DNA of 64,000 nucleotides from Phoronis australis (lineage: Eukaryota > Phoronida > Phoronidae), in assembly GCA_002633005.1 (NCBI GenBank), contig NMRA01000494.1, positions 64,001 to 128,000 of the forward strand, given 5' to 3'. Under the pieces are notes generated by a model. That model was not told the origin of the DNA. It made no database searches and saw only the letters and a program-made list of their open reading frames with translations. The stretch's first letter is position 1; every line of letters starts with the position of its first letter. The translations under genes and the position numbers were made by a program. Below are positions 36,348 through 47,170 of the stretch, in pieces.

Positions 36348-39300
36348 ACTTAAAATTAATTCCAATAGAAAAAATTCATTCTTGGACGAATCTCGCGAAA
36401 CATCATTTCTGTGGAGTCCGAATTTGGCGGACCTCCAAATTTGGGTTTCCGCTAGTGTCTGAATTTCGTGGGTGTACATTATTTCGATGAGCGGTCGTAG
36501 TATCAACATTGCTGGCTCGGTCATTTGACAGCAGTACAATTGCAGGTAAATGAGACTCGATCAAATGGTCTGAGTGATTAATTTTTGAAAATCTGGCTTT
36601 CCGAATAAGAAATATGCGCCGTCGACGCACAAAGACCGTTCCCAACAAGTGTTGGTTCTTCTTTTCAGAGATACGCTTTCTCAATATGAAATATTCGGCT
36701 TGCATTGCCGATGCTCAAAAACCGTTCTGGGCAAGTGACGGAATCTTTTCAAAACGGCGCTATCTCACGTGAAATATCGAGCTGCGTTGTGACTAGTCTT
36801 CCTGGTGACAAATATGGGCTTTTCAATGAGTGGGTTTGGTTTGCATTGTTGACGCACATAAAACGTTACAGAAAACCGATTCTCTTTTGTAAAAATGCGT
36901 TTTCTCAATGAAAAAATGTCGAGTTTGCGCTGTCAACGCATGGTTTCCCAATAAAAAGCTGGATTTGCGTATTCGGCGCACAAAGAGGCTTCCCGACCAT
37001 CAAAACGTGCGCTTTCTGAATTTTAACGAATTTTGCATTAAACGTAACAGTAATGGATGTGGTAACGAGTTCAATGAAAAAGTGACGACCAATGACAAGA
37101 ACATAGCATATATTTATGTTTATTAAACGTATCCATGCATTGTCTGCTGGTTACAAACCGAAACGCAAGTTAACTCTGACACGTTTATTTCCACATTAAC
37201 TGAAAGCTCAGTTTCCACATGAAAATTTCAATTGAACAATTACCCAAAATGGATTACAAAAACAATCATGATAATAAAACGAGTAGTTTCTCATCGACAC
37301 GTGATCCCCATTTGTCGTCCTGGTAGTCGTCTGAATTGTTGAAGAAGCGCTGTCGTTCTACATGTTTAGGCCTATTGCAAACGATGGGAATGCGTACAGT
37401 GCTGCGCGGCTGAAGACACGATTAACTAACATATTGTATATATATAAGGGCGTTGTCTAGAAAGCAAACGCAATTTCAAATGCTACCAACATCAAATTCA
37501 CCCAACCGTTTTTTTTTTTTAAATTAAAACCTTTCTCATCCACAGCCTTTGAAACGACCGATGTTAACTCAGTGATACACTGGCGCGTCTTCATGCATCT
37601 GAGGTGAACTAACACACCTGGGTTCGCTTACGTTTTTAACCACAGTGAAAACTCTGACTTGTGAAATCTGTTTGTGGATGAAATGAAACTGATAATCGTT
37701 AACATTTTCTGATAATCTGCGTGGAAGAAAACAGGGCCGTTTCTTCTGGTCGTCACCAGTTTAGCGCCGTCCACGGTCGTCACCAATTTCGAGCAGCTCA
37801 GTCTCCCTCAGTCACTACTAATTTACGCCGCCTACCCCCTCCCCTCGGCCTCCTGCTGCACACCAATGTCGATTTTGTGCCACTAATTCTAAGGAAGCCT
37901 GCTAGGTGCAACCCCCTGCCAAGACCGTTGTTGCGCACGTTGATACAATACTCAATAGGCTACTGGGCAGTTCACGACTGTTAGAAGAATCGATTAGTGA
38001 CGACCTGAAAAGAAAAACGAAAGCACTCAATTTGGGACAGGTGAACTCATGAAGGACGTAAACCAGGCAATTCAAGAAACGGTCTACTATTTATATACTT
38101 CATTTTATTTCTTAATATATATTTAACCAATTACAATTCATCTATGTCGACCGTTTTCATTTCATTGCGTCATATATTTGCTACAGTTAAGGAAAATAGC
38201 TCTTGTCTGCTGATGGACACTACACACTTCTGCTAACATTTAAAGTATGAACAGTCGCGAGTTTACTGAAGTCTCCTGTTAAGTACAGAAATGTTGTTGA
38301 AGAATAACAGTGACTATCTGAAGACAGGAATACATAACAAAATAAATATGGAAACACAAAACAAAAATCAAAACAACACTTACCTGTTGCAATAACGCCT
38401 TAAATGCGAACGTACTGACCGACTTGCATGAACGGAATGTTAGTTGAACATGTTAGTAGAACAGAACTGTCTCAATGAAATGTTCATGATTTACAGGTTT
38501 AAGAAGATCCACCGTATATTTCTGTATATAAATCCAGCAAAATATATGACAAATTTGCGTATCTTAAATTTTTCCCTAAAATATACCTGGGATGCATATC
38601 TGAGAATAAAAATGTATGCTTGAAAACTAAAAATAACGCTATTCCCACTAGGATATAATTAGGGTGAGCTACAGTATTTATACTGTGTTCATGTATTCGG
38701 CATAGTTGAGTATAGGCCTTGGTGTATTTTTACATAAGACGTTTGGTTTCCCCAACTTATATACGGAAATCGCTGGTAATACTTCCCAAAATTATTTACC
38801 CTTGCTACAAGTAAGGCATCACCTCGGGTAAAAATAGAACAATAATAAGCAATGTAACAGTCAACACAATTAAACACACTTACAGCTGAAATGCCTCTAA
38901 AACTATATTAAGTAATACAAAAAGCATGGTCTGTAGATTAAGATCACGTTTCTTTTTTGTCTCAAAACTATCAACTGAAGGCGGTAACATGGACAAGAAG
39001 ACAAGGTCCTGTGGAAAGTAGTTATGGAACTCCGGGTCGGAAACACCTATCAGGTTCCAAGCCCGTTGCATCGGAGTCCAGGTCCTGTATTCTTGTTAGC
39101 CTACCCCTAGGACCACAAAAAGCAACGACTACCAAATCGGATTCAACTGACTTGCCATTTTTCGAAATGATTGGTGGAGTGTTTTCTTAGTCGACGCAAA
39201 CAGAGAGTGCCACAGGGTCCCGGTGTCCTTGTCGGGATTCATCTTGATCTCAGGACACTATGGAGTTCAGGGTGTTGTACCTCTTACGGTACAGGGTATG

Positions 39301-40584
39301 AATTAACAAGACCACAAGTACACAGACCAGTGAATGAGCAAGCACAATTGGGTCGGCACAAGTTAAATCTTTTTTAGGTTTACATCTGGGATAAAGCTCG
39401 TAACGCGCTAAAAAGCAAGAATTCTTGAAATTACGTGATGTATTGTGTTTTTTTAATTGAAAGCTTGATTTTGGCTAGATTTTTGTATTTCCCAAGACAA
39501 CTACTGAACTCTACCCTAGTCTGCGACCAGGGGCGAAAGGGTGAGAATCTCACGAACACGCTAGACTGAAGGCGTCGAGACCTATGGTGAGGCATTGCAA
39601 ACGAAGCACACGATCACACTATCTTCTTTAGCGAGCTTCTTGCATCTGCGATGCTTATCAAAGTGCAACAGACAATTTGTAAGGGTAGTGAAAGGTGGTT
39701 ACGTGAATGTACATTAGCTTTTGATATGTGTTATAGCACACCGGCACTTACACAACTTAGGACAGGGATGCAATGTCTCTGCCCGTTTCTTAGTGCTGGG
39801 CCTTGCACCATGTTTCATTTTTAACCAGCTTCACTTTGGCTCCGTCTCATTCGGCTGCTGCTGTTCACTATCTACACTACTTTGAACGCGCAATATCCTA
39901 CGGACAGACTTAGCTGTGGCCTATTGTGTATGGGGGCCTAAACAAAAAATATTTCTCATCACGTCAAGAATAAAATCCAGACACGTCGTCGGGAGATTTT
40001 AGCCACTAACAAGGGTATTTGCAAAGGCCAGGACGTTTTAAAAATAAAAACGTTTCGTAAACACGCAAGTTGATGTCAGGCGTGCAAGTTCAATGTCACA
40101 GTCGGAAGTCGAACAACACGGTCTAATTTAACCAGAGCACATCTTACGCTACAACGGAAAAACTGCAGCCTTCGGTGTATTTCCATTTGTATCTTCATCA
40201 GAAATTTTCGTCATGCGGGACTCGGTGACTCTTTTCATAGCTAAAGCGCCAAACACAAGCTAAACGCAAGACAATCGAGTAACGGTCATGACATCGTCAA
40301 GACAAGGTCAAAATTACAAAGCCCGTTACACCAATTCTCAGATTCAAGCCTTATAGAGTAGTAATCTTCCGTTGAACGCTTTAGTGACACGGGAGTTGCG
40401 TTGATCCCAAATTAGCGTTTCTAAAATTTCCCTTGTCCGAAAGCCGCGGACAAAAATCCGACGTTTATGACATTGTCCGAAATTCCAAGATCATTGAAAA
40501 ACAGTTTTTGGACCTTGTACGAATTTCGTGGACTATGAAAAACTCATTTCGAAAATACTTATTCTTGGTCGAAAATGGCGGGCC

Positions 40585-40612
40585 GTCCGAAAATCACGCG
40601 ACTTTGCCGTAG
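40585..40612 (-). repeat. Dispersed repeat end, copy 2
   Basis: Reverse-orientation match of 36320-36347. The sequence on its left (40430-40584) is rich in GTCCGAAA/TTTCGGAC words, possibly the body of the same element. Confidence 0.4.
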
Positions 40613-41130
40613 CGCATCTCATTTTGCCCAAAAACTCAGGCTGGACATTTTCCATGAAGTGTGTTGTGTGCACATATGGAGTTGATCAGAAAAAAAGCAA
40701 CCTGCAGCGTGTGTATGACAGAACGACAAAAGGGTAGCAAGGAATCTGATCAGTAAAGTTCGAGCAACTTGAGAATGGTAAGTGCGAGCGTCAGAAACAG
40801 ATGGTCCAACATGAGATCCACCCACATTCGAAATTTCAGTAAAACCCTTCCAGAAACAATGGAGCTGTAGCACCACAAAGGAAAATCGATAAATGACCAC
40901 CACAGCGCCATCTGGTGTTCAATTTACAAAAAACGATATGCCTCAAGCTAGTAATGAAACAAATATTGTGAATTTCATGTACAATGGATACAAAAGCGTG
41001 GATTATAGTGTGCAAACGAAACAAAACAAGTTATGAAAGCGCTCAGGCAGAATGAAATTTGGCAAAGTCAACTGAAGCTCAGTCAGGAGTATGAGTCAGC
41101 AAAATGAATGATGATGCAGAACTTGATGTC

Positions 41131-41768
41131 TTAAGACCACGGCATCGCTGTTACCACTGTTAAGTACATGGACAATGCCGCCAGCAACACCAGCAGCATC
41201 GCACAGATGATGATGCCACCTCCAATAGTGATGACAGCTCTGATTATCGATGAAGATCTTAAAGGAGAATGCCAATAATTTCATTTGCAATCACCATTTG
41301 TCTTACTGAAGTTCACTTGGGGGTACATACACTACATTTTCTTAGCCTTGTTGGCCCTTTTTCAACACAGCAGAACTCGCTCAATATCCAAACTTTTGGT
41401 TTGTTAGGTATTGAATAATTTGCTGTGTTGCCTAGGTTAACATACTCTGCAGGTCTTTTTATTACAGAGTGTGAACTTTAGTTTTTAATATTCTTTACAA
41501 TAGATGAGCTTTAGAAACACAAATTTCGTAACGTGATTCTGAAAGTGATTGAGTTATTCCTAGTCATGTCAAAACAGTTGCTTACTTAATAAAATAAATT
41601 TCTTTTCTACTGTTGAGAGTTGAAAATTGGATTTTTTAAAATGGCCACTCATAACGCTAAAAATGCATGAAATTCATAAACAGAAACATGCACAAGTTTT
41701 TCAAACACTGTCCAATTTTGACGACTCTTGATTGTGATTTACCTGTCTGCTTTATAAATAGCAGCCAT
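41131..41768 (-). CDS. Candidate 50-aa single-helix membrane protein, two exons
   Basis: Minus-strand model: ATG at 41768, exon 1 41743-41768 (MAAIYKAD plus two bases), donor CAG|GTAAAT, then exon 2 41257-41131 after acceptor CCTTTAAG, ending TAA. The phases fit (AG plus A gives Arg). The 50-residue product has a short charged head, then a long hydrophobic helix, AVITIGGGIIICAMLLVLL and onward to YLTVV (about residues 16-44), with a short tail TAMPWS. The N-terminal arginines would favour a cytosolic N-terminus. I do not recognise the family. A competing frame upstream (41752-41981) is open for about 75 codons and could be an alternative exon, so the first exon is uncertain; the membrane helix in exon 2 is the better supported part. 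Confidence 0.3.
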
Positions 41769-42135
41769 CCTTTAGCATGTGTTGTGACTGGACTCTGAAA
41801 GGGATTATGTACCCACAGTTAGTCAACAGCTGCGCTGGTTCACCCTGAAATGTGTTTTGACACAGGATCATGTATATTGCTGCATTGTAACCATTGCGGT
41901 TTCTGTAGAACAAGCCAAATGCATTCAAACAAAATGATATGGAATTTCCATTGTTGTACTCTGTTATCACAGTCTGTGTCTAAATAGTTAGGTCAGTAAA
42001 AGAATTCTGTATCTGGGATGATCTGAAATAATACAGGTTTGGGTTGTTTTGGCTCTCTTTTGTGCTGCAGTTAACTGTGGATAACTTCCAATGGGAAAAG
42101 GTTCCTTTTATGTCATAACGCTAAACCCTCGTAAG

Positions 42136-42177
42136 AGACCGCCCCGAGTTGGCTGCTGGAGCAACTCGGGGCGGTCT
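42136..42177. other. Perfect 16-bp-arm hairpin, GC-rich
   Basis: The arms AGACCGCCCCGAGTTG (42136-42151) and CAACTCGGGGCGGTCT (42162-42177) are perfect complements around a 10-base loop, GCTGCTGGAG. It stands out in AT-rich DNA. It lies 64-105 bases beyond the candidate poly(A) signal of the minus-strand C2H2 gene and could be a structured RNA end, the remains of a palindromic MITE, or chance. Confidence 0.7.
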
Positions 42178-42240
42178 GGGATCAAGCGGAAAAACCACAG
42201 GGTAGATCTGTGGTCGACGAATCTATTCGGTCGATTACAT

Positions 42241-42246
42241 TTTATT
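42241..42246 (-). terminator. Candidate poly(A) signal for the minus-strand C2H2 gene
   Basis: AATAAA on the minus strand, about 90 bases after the candidate stop at 42333-42335. It supports a transcription unit ending here but is not proof. Confidence 0.3.
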
Positions 42247-42332
42247 GCCCGTGAAGCCGCTAAGGGCTGCCTGAAGAAATATGACTCGCGTGTTTGTATT
42301 TTCTCCTTTTTCAATGACATGTAAAAGATTCA

Positions 42333-43266
42333 TCAACAAATTCCTCGTAAAATTCTGAAAACAAGCGTTTTTCTCCCACGAAAATCGATGAAGTTTTGGC
42401 CGAGATATTTCACTTTCAGTCCAGGCTAGCAGAAGAAATACCTGAACAAATTGACATATAAAGTCATTGTCTTCTGGAAGGTGGCTTTGAAACACCTTCA
42501 TCTGTTCGTAGACGATGGAATGCCGTCATCAATCTGTCAAAGTCCTGTGATGACGAAGTGCCAGACAATGAGTTTCTCAAGATATTTGAAAATTTGTTAC
42601 ATATGAAACTGCAGTCAACTCCTGACTCTTTAAAAACTTCCGCTAACGCCACAACCTTTTTCCAGTGACTAGATGCTGCAGAATTTCTGAATGGGCAAAA
42701 AATGATTCGGGTTAGTGTGCTGGGTAAAGTGTCGATTGCGAATGAAAGAATGTGATTTCTTGGTTGATCGCCCGAATGCTCCGGCGTTGTATTTTCCTTT
42801 TCAAGGTGTACCATGTTCTTGTGAGCTGAAAAAGTGCAGTCGGAAGTTAGAAACTAAAGACGAATCTTCAGAAAATATGAGTAGCCAACTTAACAATTTG
42901 AATGCCAGGCTAGAGGCAATTTTATTACTTTCGTAATCAATATCAACACATTACATGTACTTAACAAACAAAATCCATTGTTGAATGGTTACTCACCTTT
43001 CAAGTCTGGTCTTTCATGTTTTTTCACGACGTGTCCGCGAAAACCACTAACAGAACAGTAAGTTTTTGGACACAGGGACACTGAAAGCTGGGGCTCGAAG
43101 TTTTCTCAACAGCAGTCTTAGGTGGTGGCTCGCTGTCGTCTACTCCGCATTCTCCCTCTGATGCTGAACTTGAACATGTATCGAAATTATCATCCTCGGT
43201 GTAGTCACCTAATAACTGATCTAAATCTATATCACCCCATTTGATGAACTCTTCACTTCTCTGCAT
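42333..43266 (-). CDS. Candidate C2H2 zinc-finger gene, minus strand, with frameshift
   Basis: Exon 1 (43266 to 42997) starts MQRSEEFIKWGDIDLDQLL and runs through an acidic Ser/Glu-rich stretch to FQCP. One base short of the expected spacing, the next frame gives CPKTYCSVSGFRGHVVKKH, a C2H2 finger missing only correct framing of its first cysteine. The exon ends AAAG|GTGAGT. Exon 2 (42825 to about 42496) follows acceptor TTTTTCAG in matching phase and encodes AHKNMVHLEKEN and later HWKKVVALAEVFKESGVDC and DRLMTAFHRLRTDE. A third exon after 42430 can end at TGA 42333-42335. The splice phases, the finger and the AATAAA at 42241-42246 argue for a true gene; the one-base shift may be a sequencing error or mark a pseudogene. 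I do not recognise the non-finger part. Confidence 0.4.
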
Positions 43267-43540
43267 TTTGACATGAAAGTAAGCGTAATTCTTGAAAGAT
43301 ACAATTTTTGAAACACGCTGAACAAGTCATACAAGAAGCGCCAACCTATTAGAAAACACGACCCTGGAATCACGAGCACCGTATTTATATCAGAGGTTGT
43401 GTTTCTGTGCTCACACATGTTAACCACTTAAAAACAAAATTATAACTACATGTCGTCTCACGACAAAATAGTCAAACGAGCACCCTTGTGGCGAAACATC
43501 ATGGTATATTTGACTCAACAAAGAGTGCTACTAGTTATAT

Positions 43541-43541
43541 N
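43541..43541. other. Single undetermined base, probable contig join
   Basis: An open frame on the plus strand begins immediately after this N with no start codon or splice acceptor, as expected if a gene has been cut at a join. Confidence 0.5.
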
Positions 43542-43543
43542 TC

Positions 43544-43729
43544 AAAGAAACCAGTAATGGAATATTATTGTATGAAGCTAAGAGTGGGGAAACAGCCTAC
43601 AGAATACGTACCGTGAATTCTACAGCTGAACTGAGGACTTTTGTTGAACAAAACTTGACTGCTTATTCTTGGTCTGATGTGGAACGCATTTTCAGTAACC
43701 AACTAAAATTTATTAAATCACGGCTTTGA
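43544..43729 (+). CDS. C-terminal coding fragment of an unidentified protein
   Basis: From the N at 43541 to TGA 43727-43729 the plus strand is open for 61 codons. It includes NGILLYEAKSGETAYRI, ELRTFVEQNLTAYSW and DVERIFSNQLKFIKSRL. The composition (mixed charged, hydrophobic and aromatic residues in a plausible helical pattern) looks like protein rather than random AT-rich DNA. There is no start codon. It could be the end of a host gene or of a transposase cut by the contig join. No family recognised. Confidence 0.35.
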   Translation, partial: KETSNGILLYEAKSGETAYRIRTVNSTAELRTFVEQNLTAYSWSDVERIFSNQLKFIKSRL

Positions 43730-44019
43730 CTCATTTAGTCAGTTGTAGGATTTCTATAGACTATGTATTCACAAATATGACAAAATTGTTGTATTACAAT
43801 TTGGTAGTGCCAGGGCCTTTTATGTGTTTATGGTGATTGTAATCAACTTTTTGACAAGAAGTTAGAATAAATAAATAAAATTTGAGCAGTTCCTTTTTAC
43901 AAAATTTTATCGCATGTGTGCACACACACATATTTTTATTTATACTCAAAGCCTGTGGCTAGTTGATGTGAAGCAAGAGTTGAGTTTAGATTTTTACAGT
44001 AATTTTAGGGACTGAATGA

Positions 44020-44056
<37 letters not shown>

Positions 44057-45255
44057 TATCCTGCTATACATAGTGAATGGTAAATGTAACTATACAAGTG
44101 GAGAATGTATTGAGAGCTGGGATATTTACATGAAGTTTACAAAGACTAACTTACAGTAGAGTGTCTGGGTTTAGTTCTCTAATATTACTCTTAGGAAGAT
44201 TTATGAAGCTATCTAATCTTTCCAGTGGTATCATTTAGAAGTCCCATAACTTAGGCGAGTTACTTAAAATTATTAAGTCGGTATGTGGTAGTATTTACTG
44301 ATGGTGCATTAAGGTGATCGGTTTAAAGCTAATTTGTTACGTATGGCACATTATACAACAGTTCACTATCAGATTTCGGTCGGGGTTGTAGACGTACGTG
44401 TGGGATATATAATGTAAAGTTACTAATTTGTTACGTTTAATCTGACGTATAGCCAGTATCATCGACGTTGTAGCTTTCCTCATTCTCCGGGCCTGATCGC
44501 GATTTCATAATTGAACTTTCAGTTAACAGACTGTGTCAGTAGTTATAATGGCGTGTGGCTGAGTTGTGTTTGAGAGGCATACAATATGTAGTGGTTAATA
44601 AAATACTTATTATATCTCACTTCTTTGGCACATGGCACCTATTGTACTTTGGACAAAGTGCAGTAGTTTGTTTTCCAGATAGATGATTTTGAAAGTGTTT
44701 TTCGTAAACGGCATCCCCGTCACAGTTTACTTATTAGTTTCATCTCCTGTAATGTTTCTGCCTTGTAAAAGTTTAACACAGATCAATGGCGAGAAGAAAA
44801 AGAGACGTGGTGTAAATTAAAAAAAATCTACTCTTGTACCACGGACTATCTAGTGCAATAGGCGAATCGCACAATTTTTATTTTCAATTTTGATATTTTC
44901 TTTTTCTTTAAATCGCGACACTACAATAAATAGGGAGGCGTGAGTGTAGAGTTTGAGCGAACTGATGAAATAATTTTTTAAAGACGATCGGATCTTAAGT
45001 CGTTGTCCTTCACTTCGTGTACTAACAAATCTGGGTCACTAAAAGTGCTAAATAGGCAAGTCATCATGAATACCAACAATTGCAACAAAGAAACTAGGCC
45101 ATGGATCTTATCAACAGCAACAACAAAAGCAATATTGATCAACTGACCCTCAACTGACCTTGCGCCGAAAACGCGACCTCTTACAGATCCTCCGTACGAA
45201 CAAGGTCACAACAGTCACTTAAAATACGTCAACTAGTTTGCTGCTACTTCTGTTC
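43730..45255. other. No gene seen; TA microsatellite
   Basis: AT-rich DNA with a TA dinucleotide run at about 44022-44051. It is probably the 3' flank or non-coding end of the minus-strand THAP/DDE element that follows; no terminal inverted repeat could be fixed. Confidence 0.5.
44022..44051. repeat. TA dinucleotide microsatellite
   Basis: About fifteen TA units in a row, flanked by AT-rich sequence. Confidence 0.9.
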
Positions 45256-46833
45256 TCAGGCGTTTTTGCCCACAATAGCTGAACGATAATTTGTGAGCAT
45301 GAACACAACGTACACTATAGCACTGCCCATGTACAGCGTGTTTGCAGGTAATTTCTTTCGAAGAATCTGATATGTCTTAGCATATCCTATAACCCGTTCA
45401 AAATGAATACGTTTTGATGCGATTCTTCGATCCTTTATGACAGTCTTAGCGTCAAGCTGATTCCTTCCCTTCATAGTGGTGGGCACATTTACTTTAACGT
45501 CAAGGGTAGCAAAGAGGTCTTGCACTAAAAGCCCTCTATCGGCTAATATAGAGTCTCCAGTGTTGAAGCGTCACCTGTCGGAAAGGAGAGTACTCCTTTC
45601 AATAATCTGGCTGTCGCTGACAGAGCCACCATAGCTTGAGCTGACATAAGTCACAATTCCACGTGGACCTACACCCACCATTGTCTTCAGCGTATTGGAA
45701 TTTTTGTATGATGACCACGTGCTTCGCTGTGAGTTACAATTGGACAACTTTTGAATTGGAATTTCAGTGGCATCTAGAATAATTCGTGTTGACGGAAACA
45801 AGTGTTTAAAATGTGTGGGAAAGTATTCATCCACGATTTCACGACTGGGCCACAGTTCTAATTCCTTCAATTCAAAGTACATAAATGCCACCCATGTCTT
45901 AAATATCTGTGACACAGAGCCTTTGCCAATGCCAAAGTCAATCGCCAACTGAATGTCTTCTTTGGCACATCGCAGCTTGATAAGAGTAAAAAAAAGTTCA
46001 TCTTGTGGACCCAGGGTCGAACTTTTATAAGCAAGACAGTCCACAGAAGGACCCAGTATCGTATTTAACATTAAAAAATGACCGTATGAATTGAAACCTG
46101 TCAGGTACTGAAATGCTTCGTCATCTCTTTCAAATCGCTTCACTCGGTAGCACGCATCTGTTGTTAGAAGCTCACACTGCACAGAGAGGTCACATGAGTT
46201 GGAGTTTTTCACTGTACATTCTTCCTGCTCGTCACCAACTTCTACGCAGGCACCGAGAGCAACGTCACCCAAGTCTGGTGTTTCCTGGAAAAGCAAATAA
46301 CAACATTGATTGACATTAAGTCAAATTTAAGATTATGAACATCTTGCAAAACTACAGCATTCTTTATGAACCTCATCATATAACATCACTTACAATTTAT
46401 CAGAGCATTTATCACATGCGGCGCACCATAGGGCATTTTTTCAGTGCTATGCTGCACATGGTCTAAAGGCGGTGCGCCATAGGGGGCCTGAGGGGGCTTT
46501 TTTCAGTGGTGTGCCACCCATGAATCAGTACTGTTTAAAGATGGAACACCTGTGAAACAGACAAATTTAGTGGGGGAAGGTAACACCTCGTCCTCAAAAA
46601 GGGGGCCCCTGAGCCCCTTTCATGAATTTATTAACCTGCCCCAGTCAGAAGGCATAAGCTTCTTAATTTTACAGTAAGTATACTTAACAAAATTAGAATC
46701 AAAACAAACAAGGTACATACCACTTTCTGGCGTTTCTGGAGGCGTTCTCGTCTAGCAGACGCTGCAGCTGACACCTGCTTGCCAAATGGGAACAGGGAGG
46801 GGACAACACCTGGCTTTAGACGTCGTCTCTTTC
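45256..46833 (-). pseudogene. THAP-DDE transposase (IS4EU/ISL2EU-like), one internal stop
   Basis: Two exons on the minus strand. Exon 46833-46721 (acceptor GGGTTTAG, donor GTG|GTATGT) encodes KRRRLKPGVVPSLFPF and SARRERLQKR, the C-terminal end of a THAP DNA-binding domain. Exon 46284-45256 (acceptor TTTTCCAG) follows in phase and encodes the linker, an HTH-like region (FFTLIKLRCAKEDIQLAIDF, then GIGKGSVSQIFKTWV) and a DDE_Tnp_4 catalytic core. The presumed catalytic residues are D in RIILDATEIPI, D in SILADRG and E in RIHFERVIGYAK. A single in-frame TGA at 45571-45573, between SDR and RFNTGD, interrupts an otherwise intact 1-kb frame, so inactivation is recent or the TGA is an allele or error. 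The zinc-binding first part of the THAP domain was not found upstream. Confidence 0.8.
46415..46522. mobile_element. MITE related to 18724-18871
   Basis: Its ends, CATGCGGCGCACCA and TGGTGTGCCACCCATG, resemble those of the element at 18724-18871, as does the interior CAGTG...GGGGGC/GCCCCC pattern. It is inserted in the intron of the THAP transposase. Confidence 0.5.
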
Positions 46834-47015
46834 CTAAACCCAAGAGAACCACATAAATGTTTTTGCTGGCAGCAGTTCAATAAATATTGTCTTGTATGAA
46901 TCACTCAGTAGGTAAAAATAATACAGTGGCTGCATTAAAACATATGGTCAGGACCACAGCACGAGTCAGTAACTTATTGCCTGATTTGCAATACGCCCAG
47001 CTTGACAGGCTCTGG

Positions 47016-47160
47016 GCCCGGTGCCTAATGTCAGACTCGAGCTCGAACTCGGACTCGAAATCTCATTTTCAACTCGACTGGAGTCTAAACTCGAAATAGG
47101 CGTGCCTAATGTCAGACTCGAAAATTTTTTGCTAAGCTAGCGTACTTGAAATCGCACTCG
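47016..47160 (+). mobile_element. Probable 5' terminal region of the Harbinger element
   Basis: GTGCCTAATGTCAGACTCGA occurs at about 47020 and again at about 47102, in a stretch of ACTCGA/CTCGAA repeats that ends just before the transposase ATG. Subterminal repeats of this kind are common in DNA transposons. The exact end (perhaps GGGCCCGGTGCC at about 47016) is not secured because no matching 3' end is present. Confidence 0.4.
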
Positions 47161-47170
47161 AAAATAAAAA

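Larger units (their letters stand above)
36091..41095. other. No gene recognised
   Basis: I see no coding exon with family motifs. It contains a GC-rich stretch with repeated GGCCGCGTCCGGACACGG-like words at about 36115-36200, and a 28-base motif at 36320-36347 shared in reverse with 40585-40612. Open frames such as 37721-37984 and 38957-39190 have no splice context or recognisable sequence. Confidence 0.5.

Noticed and set aside
37721-37984. 87-codon plus-strand frame rich in Arg, Pro and Leu
   Set aside because: Repetitive HQF words suggest local sequence duplication (CGTCACCA); no splice context or homology recognised.
41752-41981. 75-codon Cys-containing minus-strand frame
   Set aside because: It has an acceptor-like start but stops nine bases before the shared donor, so it does not join the membrane-helix exon in phase; kept only as an alternative in the findings.
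42091-42324. Open frames on both strands around the hairpin
   Set aside because: Mirror-image residues come from the palindrome; no motif, and the minus-strand reading overlaps the candidate 3' UTR.
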